Assembly: GCF_041262585.1 (NCBI RefSeq) | Contig: NZ_JBGCBZ010000002.1 | Coordinates: 124,001-188,000, forward strand | Reading direction: 5' to 3' | DNA length: 64,000 bases | Origin: JAOEGB01 sp041262585 | Lineage (GTDB): Bacteria; Actinomycetota; Actinomycetes; Streptosporangiales; Streptosporangiaceae | Shown: positions 31,992-41,157 of the stretch, piece after piece | Layout: every line of letters begins with the position of its first letter | Numbering within the stretch: position 1 is the stretch's first letter | Notes under the pieces: model-generated | The model's input: the letters and a program-made list of their open reading frames with translations, nothing else | Told to the model about the DNA's origin: nothing | Databases searched by the model: none | Position numbers and translations under genes: made by a program

Positions 31992-34751
31992 CTATCCCTC
32001 CTGCTGTCCGTTCATCGCGGCGAGGGCGTCGCGGAGTGAGGCCCGGGAGGTGATCCCGAGCTTCGGGAAGACCTTGTAGAGATGCGACCCGACGGTGCGG
32101 GGCGACAGGAACAGCCGGGCGCCGATCTCCTTGTTGCTCAGCCCTGTCGCCGCGAGCTCGGCGATCTCCTTCTCCTGCGCCGTGAGCTGCGGCCGGTTGC
32201 CGTCTCCGGACCGTACGCCGGCCCCGGTGGCGCGCAACTCGAGCTGCGCCCGTTCCAGCCATGGGCGCGCGCCGAGCCGGGCGAAGGCCTCCTGGGCGAA
32301 GTGCAGCGCCTCACGGGCGGCGCTGTTGGCGTGCAGGCGCCGCAGCCAGATGCCGTAGGCGAGCCGGATGCGCGCCTGCTCGAACGGGAAGCGACCGCCC
32401 GCGGGCAGTGCGAGGGCCCGTTCGTAGAGCTCGCGGGCCTGATCGTCAGGCGCGGTCATCGCCAGGGAGCCGAGCGTGACCAGCTCCAGGCGTGGGGAGA
32501 TCTCCCCGAGTCTCGCCTCTTCGGCGGCCAGGGCATGCCGCCGGGCCTGCTCGGAGCGGCCCGTGTGCAGGGCCGCCTCGACCAGGTCGAGCAGCATGCG
32601 GGGCGCCTGGTGGGAGTACGGCGTGAAGATGCCCGGCTGCGTCACGCTGGAGGCGTACATGTAGGCCGTCTCGTAGTCGCCCGCCCCCAGGGCCGCCAGC
32701 GTCCCGATGAGGTCGTGGAACTGGGTGAGCAGGCCGATGCCGCGCGGGCGCGCCCAGCTTTCGACGGTGTCACGCAGCTCGCGGGCCTGCTCCAGGTCGC
32801 CCCGCGAGGCCGCGATGACTCCGAGGTAGCTGCGGAACTGGTGGGCGAACAGCTCGTAGCCGTGGCGGATGGTCATCTCCAGGCCCCTGCGGCCAGTGAT
32901 CTCTGCCTCGTCCCAGTGTCCCGCGCCGATCTGGTCCAGCATGACGAGATGGAGCATGGTCATGACGTTGGTGATCGCGCCGGCCTCGCCCTCGCGCTCC
33001 ACCACCTTGCGCAGAGCCGGCCGGTAATCCGCCAGGGAGTCGACATAGAACGCCGACACGGCCAGCCGCATGAGGTCCCATGGCTCCCCGCTCGACAGCT
33101 CGGCGAACGTCTTCTCCAGGCGGGCGCGTACGGTGAAACCCCGGCGGGCGAGGTCGCTCCAGGCGTCCCGGTACAGCAGTGTGAGGGGCTCGACGCGGTC
33201 GACGAACCGGTCGAGCTCCGCGTCGGTCAGCGCCCACAGCTGCGGGTCGGAAGCGAAATGGCTCACCGCGAGCAGCACGTGCAGCAGGCGCGACAGCATC
33301 TCCTGATCGGCGCCGTCGCCCTCGCGGCGGAGGGCGTGCACGAGTTCCCGGTGCGCGGAGGCGACGTCACCGTGGCGGTACAGCGCCCGGTATGCCGACG
33401 TCATCGCGGATGCCGCCGACTCCACCGCCCCGACTGCCCGGTCCGACTCCTCCAGCAGCCGCTGGGCCTGGTCGAGCTGGGCCGACTGCCCGGCGATGTA
33501 GGCCGCGTCGGCCAGCCTCCGCGACCGGTCCGCGTTCCTGGGGCTCAGCTCGGCCGCCCGGGTGAGCGCCGCGACCGCCGCCGTCGAGCCGCCGCGGAGG
33601 GTCGCGATGCGGGCGGCCTTCTCCAGCGCCGCCGCCACCGACTCGTCCGGGTCGAGCGTGGCCGCCGCCAGATGCCAGGCGCGCCGTTCCGGGTCATGCC
33701 GGTAGACCTCCGCGAGGTCCGCATGCGCGGCCCGCCGCTCGTTCGGCGTCGCCATCTGCGCGATCGCCGACCGCACGAGCGGATGCTTGAACGCCATCGC
33801 GCCCTCGCGCGGGTCCACGACCAGCAGGCCCATCTCGATCGCCTCGTCGACGTCCCCCAGACGGTATCGGGCCGTCGTACGGCTGCGCGGGGCGTTCCCG
33901 GCCCGCATGCCGTCCAGCGCGGCCCTGAGCAGCCGGAGCCGCGTCGAGCCGGACAGTTCGCGCACTCTGTGACCGTAGACGGCCTCGAGGCGGCGGGAGA
34001 GCGGGACTCCGGCCGGGAGCAGGTCGTCGCCGCTCACACGACGAGCGGCGAAGGCGCGGGGCAGCTCCTCCAGCGCCAGCGGGTTGCCCTGGGCGTGTTC
34101 GAGCACCTCCCTGCGCGCGTCGGAGCTGAGCTCGGGATGGGCGGAGGCCAGCAGATCGGCCGCCGCGCTCTCCGGAAGCGCGGAGATCTCCAGCTCGGGG
34201 AGACGGGCGCTGTCGAACGGCGTCTCCACGTCCGAACGCGCCGCCAGAGCCGTGACGATCTCGTAGTCGGCGAGCCTCCGGAACACGAACGCACAGATCT
34301 CCGCGCTCGGCCGGTCGAACCAGTGGACGTCGTCAATGATCAGAAACAGTGGCTGTTCGGACGCCGTCAGGGCCAGGAGGTCGAGAACGGCGCTGCCGAT
34401 CGTCATCGTGTCGGGCGCCGCGCCGGAGACCTGCCCAAGGGCCCGCTCCAGGGCGCTCCTGTGCTCCTCGCTCAGGTCGCCGATATGCCGCCGGACGGGA
34501 TGGAGCAGCTGGTGGAGCGCCGCGTACGGCAGCGTGGCCTCGCTCTCCACTCCGGAGGCGTGCAGCGTCCGCATCCCACGTTCGGCGGCGAGATCCGCGG
34601 CCGCCTCGAGAAGGCTGCTCTTGCCCACACCGGCGTCCCCCCGAAGGAAGATCACACGCCTGGCTGTGGGAGCGGTGGAGAGGAGGTCGCGCAGGACACC
34701 CAGTTCGTGGTCACGCCCGATAAGGCGCGGAGCACGCCCGGTCATGGACAT
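31992..34751 (-). CDS. Large ATP-binding LuxR-family (LAL) regulator
   Basis: This 919-residue protein is a LAL-type regulator. It has Walker A RGDAGVGKSSLLEAA near residue 40 and Walker B QPLFLIIDDVHWFDRPSAE near 138. A long helical middle part with TPR-like repeats (about 370-830) follows, and then a C-terminal LuxR helix-turn-helix (LTAQEKEIAELAATGLSNKE, IGARLFLSPRTVGSHLYKVF). Such STAND ATPases bind a ligand or protein partner, oligomerise and activate transcription. The first ATG of a close pair (34751, 34745) was taken. The nearest gene downstream is an alpha/beta hydrolase; it is too far to be certain they form an operon. Confidence 0.92.
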   Translation of the reverse strand: MSMTGRAPRLIGRDHELGVLRDLLSTAPTARRVIFLRGDAGVGKSSLLEAAADLAAERGMRTLHASGVESEATLPYAALHQLLHPVRRHIGDLSEEHRSALERALGQVSGAAPDTMTIGSAVLDLLALTASEQPLFLIIDDVHWFDRPSAEICAFVFRRLADYEIVTALAARSDVETPFDSARLPELEISALPESAAADLLASAHPELSSDARREVLEHAQGNPLALEELPRAFAARRVSGDDLLPAGVPLSRRLEAVYGHRVRELSGSTRLRLLRAALDGMRAGNAPRSRTTARYRLGDVDEAIEMGLLVVDPREGAMAFKHPLVRSAIAQMATPNERRAAHADLAEVYRHDPERRAWHLAAATLDPDESVAAALEKAARIATLRGGSTAAVAALTRAAELSPRNADRSRRLADAAYIAGQSAQLDQAQRLLEESDRAVGAVESAASAMTSAYRALYRHGDVASAHRELVHALRREGDGADQEMLSRLLHVLLAVSHFASDPQLWALTDAELDRFVDRVEPLTLLYRDAWSDLARRGFTVRARLEKTFAELSSGEPWDLMRLAVSAFYVDSLADYRPALRKVVEREGEAGAITNVMTMLHLVMLDQIGAGHWDEAEITGRRGLEMTIRHGYELFAHQFRSYLGVIAASRGDLEQARELRDTVESWARPRGIGLLTQFHDLIGTLAALGAGDYETAYMYASSVTQPGIFTPYSHQAPRMLLDLVEAALHTGRSEQARRHALAAEEARLGEISPRLELVTLGSLAMTAPDDQARELYERALALPAGGRFPFEQARIRLAYGIWLRRLHANSAAREALHFAQEAFARLGARPWLERAQLELRATGAGVRSGDGNRPQLTAQEKEIAELAATGLSNKEIGARLFLSPRTVGSHLYKVFPKLGITSRASLRDALAAMNGQQEG

Positions 34752-34868
34752 CGTCTCACGGGGGACACTCCGCCACTTTATCGACAGTTCGCCGCCCCCG
34801 GGTGGCCATCACCGGCCGCCGAACCACCAGGCCAGCAAGGCCATGCCGTACGCCCAGGACGCCTTTGT

Positions 34869-34920
34869 ACGGCCGGCTCGCACGGCCGGCTCGCACGGCC
34901 GGCTTGTACGGCCGGCTTGC
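34869..34920. repeat. Four tandem 13-bp repeats
   Basis: The unit ACGGCCGGCTCGC (with TTGT/TTGC variants) is repeated four times head to tail in the gap between the LAL and ACT genes. Each unit contains the palindrome GGCCGGC-type core GCCGGC. It may be a slippage minisatellite or a multi-site operator. Confidence 0.6.
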
Positions 34921-35023
34921 CGCACTGGCGGCTGGGGTGTGAAGGCCGCCGCGACCGGCCGGGACCGCGATCGGAGGGCTTGTCACCTCCCGGGCCGGTC
35001 TCCGGCCGATCGCGGCTGGTTAC

Positions 35024-35413
35024 CTACCCGAAGGCCTGATCGCCCAGCGCGGACCGCGCCTCGTCGATCTTGTCGGCGCACAGCGCGAAGAGGACTTCGC
35101 CCTGGCAGATCGACACGGGCAGCAGCCAGTTCACGTTGACGTTGGCGTTCGCCAGCCTCCGCGCGAACTTGGCCACCTCACCGGGCTGGTCGGGACACCT
35201 GACCTGGAGCGCGGGATGCGCGGTGAAATCGATGCCGGCGCCCTCCAAGGCCGCGGCGGCCGCCGACTCGTCTGACGCGACGAAGCAGACGGTTCCATGG
35301 TCGCCTGTGGTCGTTCCGGCGCATTCGATGTTGACACCGCTGTGGCCGAGCACCTCGCACACGTGGGCCAGCTCACCAGGTTGGTTCTTGAGTTCAACGG
35401 TGTAGATGTTCAT
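35024..35413 (-). CDS. Tandem ACT-domain protein
   Basis: This 129-residue protein consists of two ACT domains and nothing else. The first opens IYTVELKNQPGELAHVCEVL and the second VRCPDQPGEVAKFARRLANA. ACT domains bind small molecules, usually amino acids, and control partner enzymes. Stand-alone pairs occur as amino acid sensors in actinobacteria. The ATG at 35413 gives the canonical N-terminus. No enzyme gene overlaps it. Confidence 0.85.
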   Translation of the reverse strand: MNIYTVELKNQPGELAHVCEVLGHSGVNIECAGTTTGDHGTVCFVASDESAAAAALEGAGIDFTAHPALQVRCPDQPGEVAKFARRLANANVNVNWLLPVSICQGEVLFALCADKIDEARSALGDQAFG

Positions 35414-35516
35414 GACGACTCCCCCAGGTCGTAGCCGAACTCTCCCCGTCAGTTCTGACGCTACGCCCGTCGCCGGTCACCGGAAAGCCGGGAAAGCCAT
35501 GGCAGCGGCGGGGCCG

Positions 35517-36629
35517 TCATCGGACGACGCGGCCACGGTGGATCACCCGCATCGGGGTGTCCAGGACGCTCAGATCAGTGCGCGGGTCCCGGTCATAGGC
35601 CACGACATCGGCGGGGGCAGCTGGTTCGAGGCCCGGGAAGCCGAGGAAGGACCGTGCCGTCCACGACGCCGCTCCAATCGCGGCTTCCGGCGGCATGGAC
35701 GCTGTCGCGAGATGCCGCACTTCGCCGGCCACCCTCCCGTGCGGGAGTTCCGGCGTCCCGTAGCTGTCGGTCCCGGCCAGCACCGTCACGCCCGCGTCGT
35801 ACGCGGCGGCCGCCAAACGCCCCAGACGGGCATGGGCCGACCGGAACCAGTCCCGGAACCGATCAGAACCCGAGACGCGGGCGACCTCCTCGAACGTGGC
35901 CCAGACGGTGAACGTCGGCACGAGAGCCGTCTTCTGCTCGGCCATCCGGTCCAGGAGCGCCAGGTCGAGGCCGAGCCCGTGTTCCAGGCTGTCCACTCGG
36001 GCCTCTACCGCGGCCCGGGCGCCGTCTGCCGTCTGCGCGTGAACGGCGACGCGCCCGCCTACGGCATGCACCCGCCGGGTCAGGTCCCCGAGAAGGTCAG
36101 CGGACAGAGGCGGCGCGTCGAGACCCTTCTCGTCGACCACCCAGTCCGCGTAGATCTTGCACCAGCCGCCGGACGCGAGAGCCTCCTCGACCGCCGCCTG
36201 AGCCAACTCCGCCTCGCCGACCTGCCGCGCCCAACCTTTGTAGAACATGCCCGGCAGGCCCAGCCAGCGGCCGGCCGACACGACACGTGGCTGGTTCGGC
36301 TCCGCGCCGAACCAGGCAGGCAGGCGATCCGCCGAGCCGGGCACGCGCAGTAGGGTCACGCCCGCCGCCAGGTGCTCCCTGCCGTGACGCCGGAGCAGCG
36401 CCGCGTCGAGGGGATCGCCCGGCCGCTCGGCGCCCGGATGCGTGTGCGCGTCCACCAGCCCGGGCAGCAGCCATCCGCCGTCCACGACAGTCGTAGCGTC
36501 ACGGACAGGCTCACATGACAGCACGCCTTCCGTGATCCAGAATTCGACGGGCTCCTCGGAAGGCAATGCGACACCACGCACCCGCAACGCCCCCACCAGC
36601 CCAGGACTGCCCGTGCTCCCCGCCCTCAT
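35517..36629 (-). CDS. Amidohydrolase of the imidazolonepropionase-like group
   Basis: This 370-residue metal-dependent hydrolase has the amidohydrolase motifs in order: LLPGLVDAHTHPG (metal His pair, about residue 60), a Lys-containing WCKIYADWV, VAVHAQTADGA, DSLEHGLGL and LAGTDSYGTPELPHG (catalytic Asp). An N-terminal and a C-terminal beta-segment (ADVVAYDRDPRTDLSVL, MRVIHRGRVVR) complete the composite barrel. Members hydrolyse cyclic amides, dipeptides or lactones. The start ATG at 36629 fits the family. Substrate unknown. Confidence 0.87.
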   Translation of the reverse strand: MRAGSTGSPGLVGALRVRGVALPSEEPVEFWITEGVLSCEPVRDATTVVDGGWLLPGLVDAHTHPGAERPGDPLDAALLRRHGREHLAAGVTLLRVPGSADRLPAWFGAEPNQPRVVSAGRWLGLPGMFYKGWARQVGEAELAQAAVEEALASGGWCKIYADWVVDEKGLDAPPLSADLLGDLTRRVHAVGGRVAVHAQTADGARAAVEARVDSLEHGLGLDLALLDRMAEQKTALVPTFTVWATFEEVARVSGSDRFRDWFRSAHARLGRLAAAAYDAGVTVLAGTDSYGTPELPHGRVAGEVRHLATASMPPEAAIGAASWTARSFLGFPGLEPAAPADVVAYDRDPRTDLSVLDTPMRVIHRGRVVR

Positions 36630-36777
36630 AACGCCCCCAACCCGACGCGTTCATGCAGGTCGTTCCCCCACAGTGCAGCGTGCGACAGCTTCATTGACCC
36701 GCGCGGCGTGCGCGGTGGAGTAAGACCCCTGCGGCTTGGTCAGGGAGCGTGCGTGGTCACCGTTGCGCTGTTTCTGC

Positions 36778-38874
36778 TCAGGTTCGGAATCTTCCGGCGT
36801 AGCGGCCTTTTCTGCCGAGGTGGGTGAGGGTCCAGGTGCCGTCGGGGTTGCGGTGGGTGGTGTAGCGGTCGGGGTGGGCGGCTTTGTCGCGGTTGTGCCA
36901 GGGGCAGGCGGGGGCCAGGTCGTCCAGGTTGGTGTCGCTGCCGTTGATCCAGCCTTTGACGTGGTCGATTTCGGTCATGTCGGAGGGGATGGCGCAGCCG
37001 TCGCAGTAGCAGGTGGCGTAGCGGGTGGTGAGGGCGTGGCGTTGGGCGGGGGTGGCCAGGCGTACGGCGCGGCCCATGTTCAGGACCTGTCCTTGGGCGT
37101 TCACGACCATGCGGACCAGGCGGGAGGTGCGGGCCAGCCGCTGCACGTCACAGATGGGCAGCAGTTGCCCGGTGGCGATCAGCAGCCCGGGTGCGAGCCG
37201 GTCGGGGTGGTGCCCACACCTGCCACACGCCGCGTCCCCCGCCCCCTGGCCCGCAGCGCCGCCAGCGTCCGCACCGGCACCCGCGTCGTTACCGGCACCC
37301 GCCTCCGCGCTCGTGTCCGCGCTCGTGTCTGTGCCCGACCCCGCGTCGTTGCCGGGACCCGCGTCGTTGCCGGGACCCGCGTCCGGGCGCGTGTCCGCAC
37401 CCGCGTCCGCGCTGGTGTCCGCGCTGGTGTCCGCAGTCCCACGTCTGGTATCTGCCCCGGCGGGATCCGCGCCCGAGGTCGCGCCCGCGCTGTGGCACGC
37501 GCCGTCGGTGCAGCAGGTGGAGCCGTCACCGGGCTGGGCCGTGCCGGGCCGAACACCACTGGGGTCAGCCGCTTGGGTGGTGAGGTCAGCCTCGGCGGCG
37601 GCGGTCGCGGTGGGGTTGTCGCTGGTGGGGTTGTCGGGGGTGAGGTCGTCGGGGAGGGATTCGGCCCGGACCAGCACCAGCAGTTCGGTGCTGACCTTCT
37701 TGCTCAACAACGCGGCCAGCGCGTCGGCCTGCCGCACCCGCAGCGGCCGGTCGTCGTCCTTGCCCTTCGGGCGGGCGTAAGCGGTCAAAAACTCGCGCAG
37801 CCGGGCGCCGGCCTCACGCGGCAACCGGAACTCCCCCTCCACCCCACCCGTGGAGGAGGGGCGGACCAGCAGGAACCGCGTCGCGTAATCAGCATCCGCC
37901 TCATCATCCAGCGTCCCCGGATCCAGCAACTGGCGCAGGTACCGCCCGGCCTTGGCGATCTCCGCCGGGGTGGCATGATCGGCCAGGTCCACCAGAATCG
38001 GCTCCACCAGCGCGGCCTGCTCATCGGTCAGCCGGGAAGTCACCTGAGTGATCACATCCACCGGCCCCTCAGCCAAAGTCCCGGCCGCGAACCGCCCCCG
38101 CACGAGGGGCAGCCGGGCCAGCTCCGTCGCCAGCCGGAGCAACCGCGACGCCCCCGCACCGGTCATCCCCGCCGCGCCACGCAACCACGTCCCGGTCGAG
38201 GCGTACCCGACACTCTTGGCCTCCCCAGCGGCGTGCACCCGGCCCACCCGCGCGGCGATCGCCGAGATCAACCGATCCCGCGCGTACAGCAACTCCTCCA
38301 CCTCAACCAGACACAAAGCGGCGGTGCCGGGAAGGCCGGCCACCGCCAGCCGGGACGCCATCTCCCGCAACTCCGACACCAACACCCCCGACCCCACCGG
38401 CTGACCGCCCGACGGCTCACCGCCGGAAGGACCGCTATCAAAAGGGTCACCGTCGGAGGGCTCACCGTCGGAGGGTGCGTCGCTGGAAGGAACACCGTCG
38501 CAAGGGGCGCCGTCGGAGGGAGCGGCGTTAGAAGGGGCGCCGTCGGAGGGAGCGGCGTTAGAAGGGGCGCCGTCGGAGGGAGCGGCGTTAGAAGGGGCGC
38601 CGTCGGAGGACTCATCGTCGGAGAGGGCGGCACCATCTGGGCTCGCGGAGCGACCCGCGGTGCCAGCGGAGGTGCCGGAGTCGGGCGAGGACCCGCTGAC
38701 GAACTGCCGGTACGCCTCGTGCTGCCACGCGCTGCCGTACGCCTCCTCGGCGGGCCGCTGCGGCGGGACGTACTCGGGGTCCAGCACCGTACCCTTCAGG
38801 ACCTCGGGCAGCCCGCGCCTGGAAGCACCCGCCGCACCAAGGGAACCCCACACATCGATCGGTGACCCGGCCAT
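36778..38874 (-). CDS. DUF222/HNH endonuclease-domain protein with repeat insertions
   Basis: This 698-residue protein belongs to the actinobacterial DUF222 plus HNH family (13E12-like), usually 400-550 residues. DUF222 covers about residues 160-390, with the words LREMASRLAVAGLPGTAALC, ARVGRVHAAGEAKSVGYAST and ALLSKKVSTELLVLV. The C-terminal HNH nuclease has CYCDGCAIPSDMTEIDHVKG, a second CxxC-like half ACPWHN and an Asn/His pair. Two long disordered insertions explain the extra length: SDGAPSNAAP repeats near residues 85-150 and a Ala/Asp/Gly/Thr tract near 440-540. Family members are often associated with mobile elements and may vary quickly; the function is unproven. Confidence 0.87.
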   Translation of the reverse strand: MAGSPIDVWGSLGAAGASRRGLPEVLKGTVLDPEYVPPQRPAEEAYGSAWQHEAYRQFVSGSSPDSGTSAGTAGRSASPDGAALSDDESSDGAPSNAAPSDGAPSNAAPSDGAPSNAAPSDGAPCDGVPSSDAPSDGEPSDGDPFDSGPSGGEPSGGQPVGSGVLVSELREMASRLAVAGLPGTAALCLVEVEELLYARDRLISAIAARVGRVHAAGEAKSVGYASTGTWLRGAAGMTGAGASRLLRLATELARLPLVRGRFAAGTLAEGPVDVITQVTSRLTDEQAALVEPILVDLADHATPAEIAKAGRYLRQLLDPGTLDDEADADYATRFLLVRPSSTGGVEGEFRLPREAGARLREFLTAYARPKGKDDDRPLRVRQADALAALLSKKVSTELLVLVRAESLPDDLTPDNPTSDNPTATAAAEADLTTQAADPSGVRPGTAQPGDGSTCCTDGACHSAGATSGADPAGADTRRGTADTSADTSADAGADTRPDAGPGNDAGPGNDAGSGTDTSADTSAEAGAGNDAGAGADAGGAAGQGAGDAACGRCGHHPDRLAPGLLIATGQLLPICDVQRLARTSRLVRMVVNAQGQVLNMGRAVRLATPAQRHALTTRYATCYCDGCAIPSDMTEIDHVKGWINGSDTNLDDLAPACPWHNRDKAAHPDRYTTHRNPDGTWTLTHLGRKGRYAGRFRT
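38502..38610. repeat. 30-bp minisatellite inside the HNH-protein gene
   Basis: A 30-bp unit (starting AAGGGGCGCCGTCGGAGGGA) is repeated about 3.6 times with almost no changes. It encodes the ten-residue SDGAPSNAAP repeat on the minus strand. The near identity of units implies recent slippage or recombination. Confidence 0.85.
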
Positions 38875-39405
38875 CCAAAGGCACCTCCCCCCACGCTCCA
38901 GCGAATCTCAACAACTGCCCTCACGCTATCCAGCACCTACGACAAAACCAGGACTTGATCAACTACAAAACCGCAGGTCAAGACGATGGCGGAAAGATCT
39001 ACCTAGAGGCCCCTACACCGAACCCCGGACGAGTGACCCATCTCCGGCGGTAGACCCGCCAGCGTGCCCGCCTCTGACTCCGGCCCGACTTGCGAAACAG
39101 GCATCAGAGGAGCATCGGCTTGCCCGTCACGATCAGAGCAAAGGCTCCTCCAGACCTCCGCGCCCCTCGAAGACGGGGTAGGACTGCCGACCGGCTCTCG
39201 ATCACCCCCTTGGCGTACACCACTCATGGCCTCCGGCGCCCGTTCGAGGAGCTTTCCGCGCGCCTCGGCGGATACACCACACCGAGCACGCGACGTGCGG
39301 CCGCCGGAATCGCTTCACGTCGGCGCACGGCTCATCGCACGCGGTGCGGCGCACGGCTTCCTCGTCCCCCCACGCGGTGCGGCGCACGCATACGCCGGAG
39401 GAGGG
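38875..39405. other. Non-coding stretch with an 18-bp direct repeat
   Basis: About 530 bases without a supported gene. The word CACGCGGTGCGGCGCACG occurs at 39338-39355 and again at 39371-39388. The region after 38940 has mixed base composition and may be remnant DNA. Confidence 0.4.
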
Positions 39406-39858
39406 TTATGCCGTGGCGCCGGCGGCGGTCCAGCCGGGGATTTGGAATCGGGCGGTGTAGGAGCCCGCGCCGGCCGGTTCGCCACAGGAGCGGCAGGTGA
39501 CAACGGGGTCGAGGTCGGCGCCGCAGGAGTGTTCGAGGACCACGGGAGGCCGGTCGGCGAGGTGGCGGTCGCCCCACTGGCTCAGGAGGAGCAACACGGG
39601 CCGCAGCTCCTTGCCCGCCTCGGTGGGGCGGTACTCGAACCGGGGCGGCCGCTCACTGTAGGCGACCTTCTCCAGCACCCCGGCCTCGACGAGGTGGCGG
39701 AGCCGGGCGGCCAGGATGTCGCGAGGGGCGCCGATGTTGCGTGCGATCGCGTCGAAGCGGTGCACGCCGAAGAAAACCTCGCGGAGCACCAGCAGGGAGT
39801 ACTTCTCCCCGATCACACCGAGTGCGTCGGCGATCGAGCACGGTCGCGCCGTCGTCAT
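39406..39858 (-). CDS. HxlR-type winged-helix regulator with Cys-containing tail
   Basis: This 150-residue protein has the HxlR DNA-binding domain: CSIADALGVIGEKYSLLVLR, FFGVHRFDAIARNIGAPRDI and a wing EKVAYSERPPRFEYRPTEAG. After residue 105 comes a tail with HSCGADLDPVVTCRSCGEPA; its three Cys may bind metal or sense redox state. It is divergent from the thiolase-SDR operon with a 126-base promoter region between, so it probably represses that operon and itself. Confidence 0.87.
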   Translation of the reverse strand: MTTARPCSIADALGVIGEKYSLLVLREVFFGVHRFDAIARNIGAPRDILAARLRHLVEAGVLEKVAYSERPPRFEYRPTEAGKELRPVLLLLSQWGDRHLADRPPVVLEHSCGADLDPVVTCRSCGEPAGAGSYTARFQIPGWTAAGATA

Positions 39859-39922
39859 ATCCCATCCTCCTGTCCGGCATGCCGCAATGCCAGATTTATC
39901 AGGCCCACCGTACGGCAGTGCG

Positions 39923-39952
39923 TTGGCTAATCAAACTTACTCGACGTATAGT
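39923..39952 (+). promoter_or_regulatory. Promoter of the thiolase-SDR operon
   Basis: TTGGCT (39923-39928) and TATAGT (39947-39952) are separated by 18 bases. The predicted transcript starts near 39959 and the ATG at 39985 has CAGGAGG upstream. The promoter lies in the divergent gap with the HxlR gene. Confidence 0.55.
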
Positions 39953-39984
39953 GCATCCAGTTTCCCAACTCACAGGAGGCTGCG

Positions 39985-41157
39985 ATGCGTGACGCCGTCA
40001 TCGTGCGAGCCGTACGCACCCCGATAGGCAAGGGCAAGCCCGGAGGTGCGCTGGCCTCGGTTCATCCGGTGGAGCTGCTCGCCCACACCCTGCGCTCTCT
40101 CATCGAGCGCAGCGGGGTGGACCCCGCCCTGGTGGACGACGTGATCGGCGGCTGTGTCGACCAGGTCGGCGAGCAGGCCATGAACACGACCCGCTACGCC
40201 TGGCTCTCGGCCGGCTTCCCCGACTCGGTCCCCGCCGTGACCGTGGACCGGCAGTGCGGGTCGTCGCAGCAAGCCGTCCACTTCGCCGCCCAGGGCGTCA
40301 TCTCCGGCGCGTACGACCTGGTCGTCGCCTGTGGCGTGGAGTCGATGAGCCGGGTGCCGATGTGGTCGAACGTGCCGCCGGGCACGGACCCCTTCGGCCC
40401 GGGCATCGCGGCCCGCTTCCCCGAAGGGCTGGTCCCCCAGGGCATCAGCGCCGAGCTGATCGCCGCGAAATGGTCCATCAGCCGCGAGCAGATGGACGCC
40501 TTCTCCGTCACCTCGCACCAGAAGGCGGCCGCCGCGCACGCCGACGGCCTGTTCGCCGACGAGATCGTGCCAGTCGGCACGCATGACCGGGACGAGTCCG
40601 TACGGCCGGGCACCACGCGGGAGATCCTCGCCGGGCTGAGGCCGGCCTTCGCCGACCCCGGCTACGCCGAGCGCTTCCCGCAGATCGACTGGTCGGTCAC
40701 CGCGGGCAACAGCAGTCCGACCAACGACGGAGCGGCAGCCGTACTCATCACGACGAGCGAGACGGCCGCGAAGCTCGGCCTTCGCCCGCTGGCCCGGCTG
40801 CACAGCTTCGCGGTCACCGGTTCCGACCCGCTGCTCATGCTGACCGGGATCATCCCGGCCACCGAGAAGGTCCTCCGCCGCGCCGGACTGGGGCTGGACG
40901 ACATCGACCTGTTCGAGGTCAACGAGGCCTTCGCCAGCGTCGTCCTGGCCTGGCTGCGGGAGACGGGCACGGACCCCGCCAAGGTCAACGTGAACGGCGG
41001 CGCCATCGCGCTGGGGCACCCGCTGGGAGCCAGCGGCGCCCGGATCATGACCACTCTCGTGAACGCCATGCGGCAGCGCGGCGCACGCTACGCGCTGCAG
41101 ACCATGTGCGAGGCCGGAGGCCTCGCCAACGCCACCATCCTGGAGAGCATCCAATGA
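39985..41157 (+). CDS. Thiolase (acetyl-CoA C-acyltransferase family)
   Basis: This 390-residue thiolase has the nucleophile Cys91 in VTVDRQCGSSQQ, His345 in GGAIALGHPLGASGARI and the second Cys375 in MCEAGGLANA, a complete catalytic set. Thiolases cleave 3-ketoacyl-CoA in beta-oxidation or join acetyl-CoA units. The partner SDR overlaps its stop, and an HxlR regulator is divergent, which suggests an inducible degradative module. The chain length of the substrate is not readable. Confidence 0.93.
   Translation: MRDAVIVRAVRTPIGKGKPGGALASVHPVELLAHTLRSLIERSGVDPALVDDVIGGCVDQVGEQAMNTTRYAWLSAGFPDSVPAVTVDRQCGSSQQAVHFAAQGVISGAYDLVVACGVESMSRVPMWSNVPPGTDPFGPGIAARFPEGLVPQGISAELIAAKWSISREQMDAFSVTSHQKAAAAHADGLFADEIVPVGTHDRDESVRPGTTREILAGLRPAFADPGYAERFPQIDWSVTAGNSSPTNDGAAAVLITTSETAAKLGLRPLARLHSFAVTGSDPLLMLTGIIPATEKVLRRAGLGLDDIDLFEVNEAFASVVLAWLRETGTDPAKVNVNGGAIALGHPLGASGARIMTTLVNAMRQRGARYALQTMCEAGGLANATILESIQ

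Noticed and set aside
32082..35039. 985-codon plus-strand frame opposite the LAL regulator
   Set aside because: No domain is recognisable and the minus-strand protein has Walker and LuxR motifs.
36736..38865. 709-codon plus-strand frame opposite the HNH protein
   Set aside because: Low-complexity Arg/Gly/Val composition; an antisense reading of the repeat-rich HNH gene.
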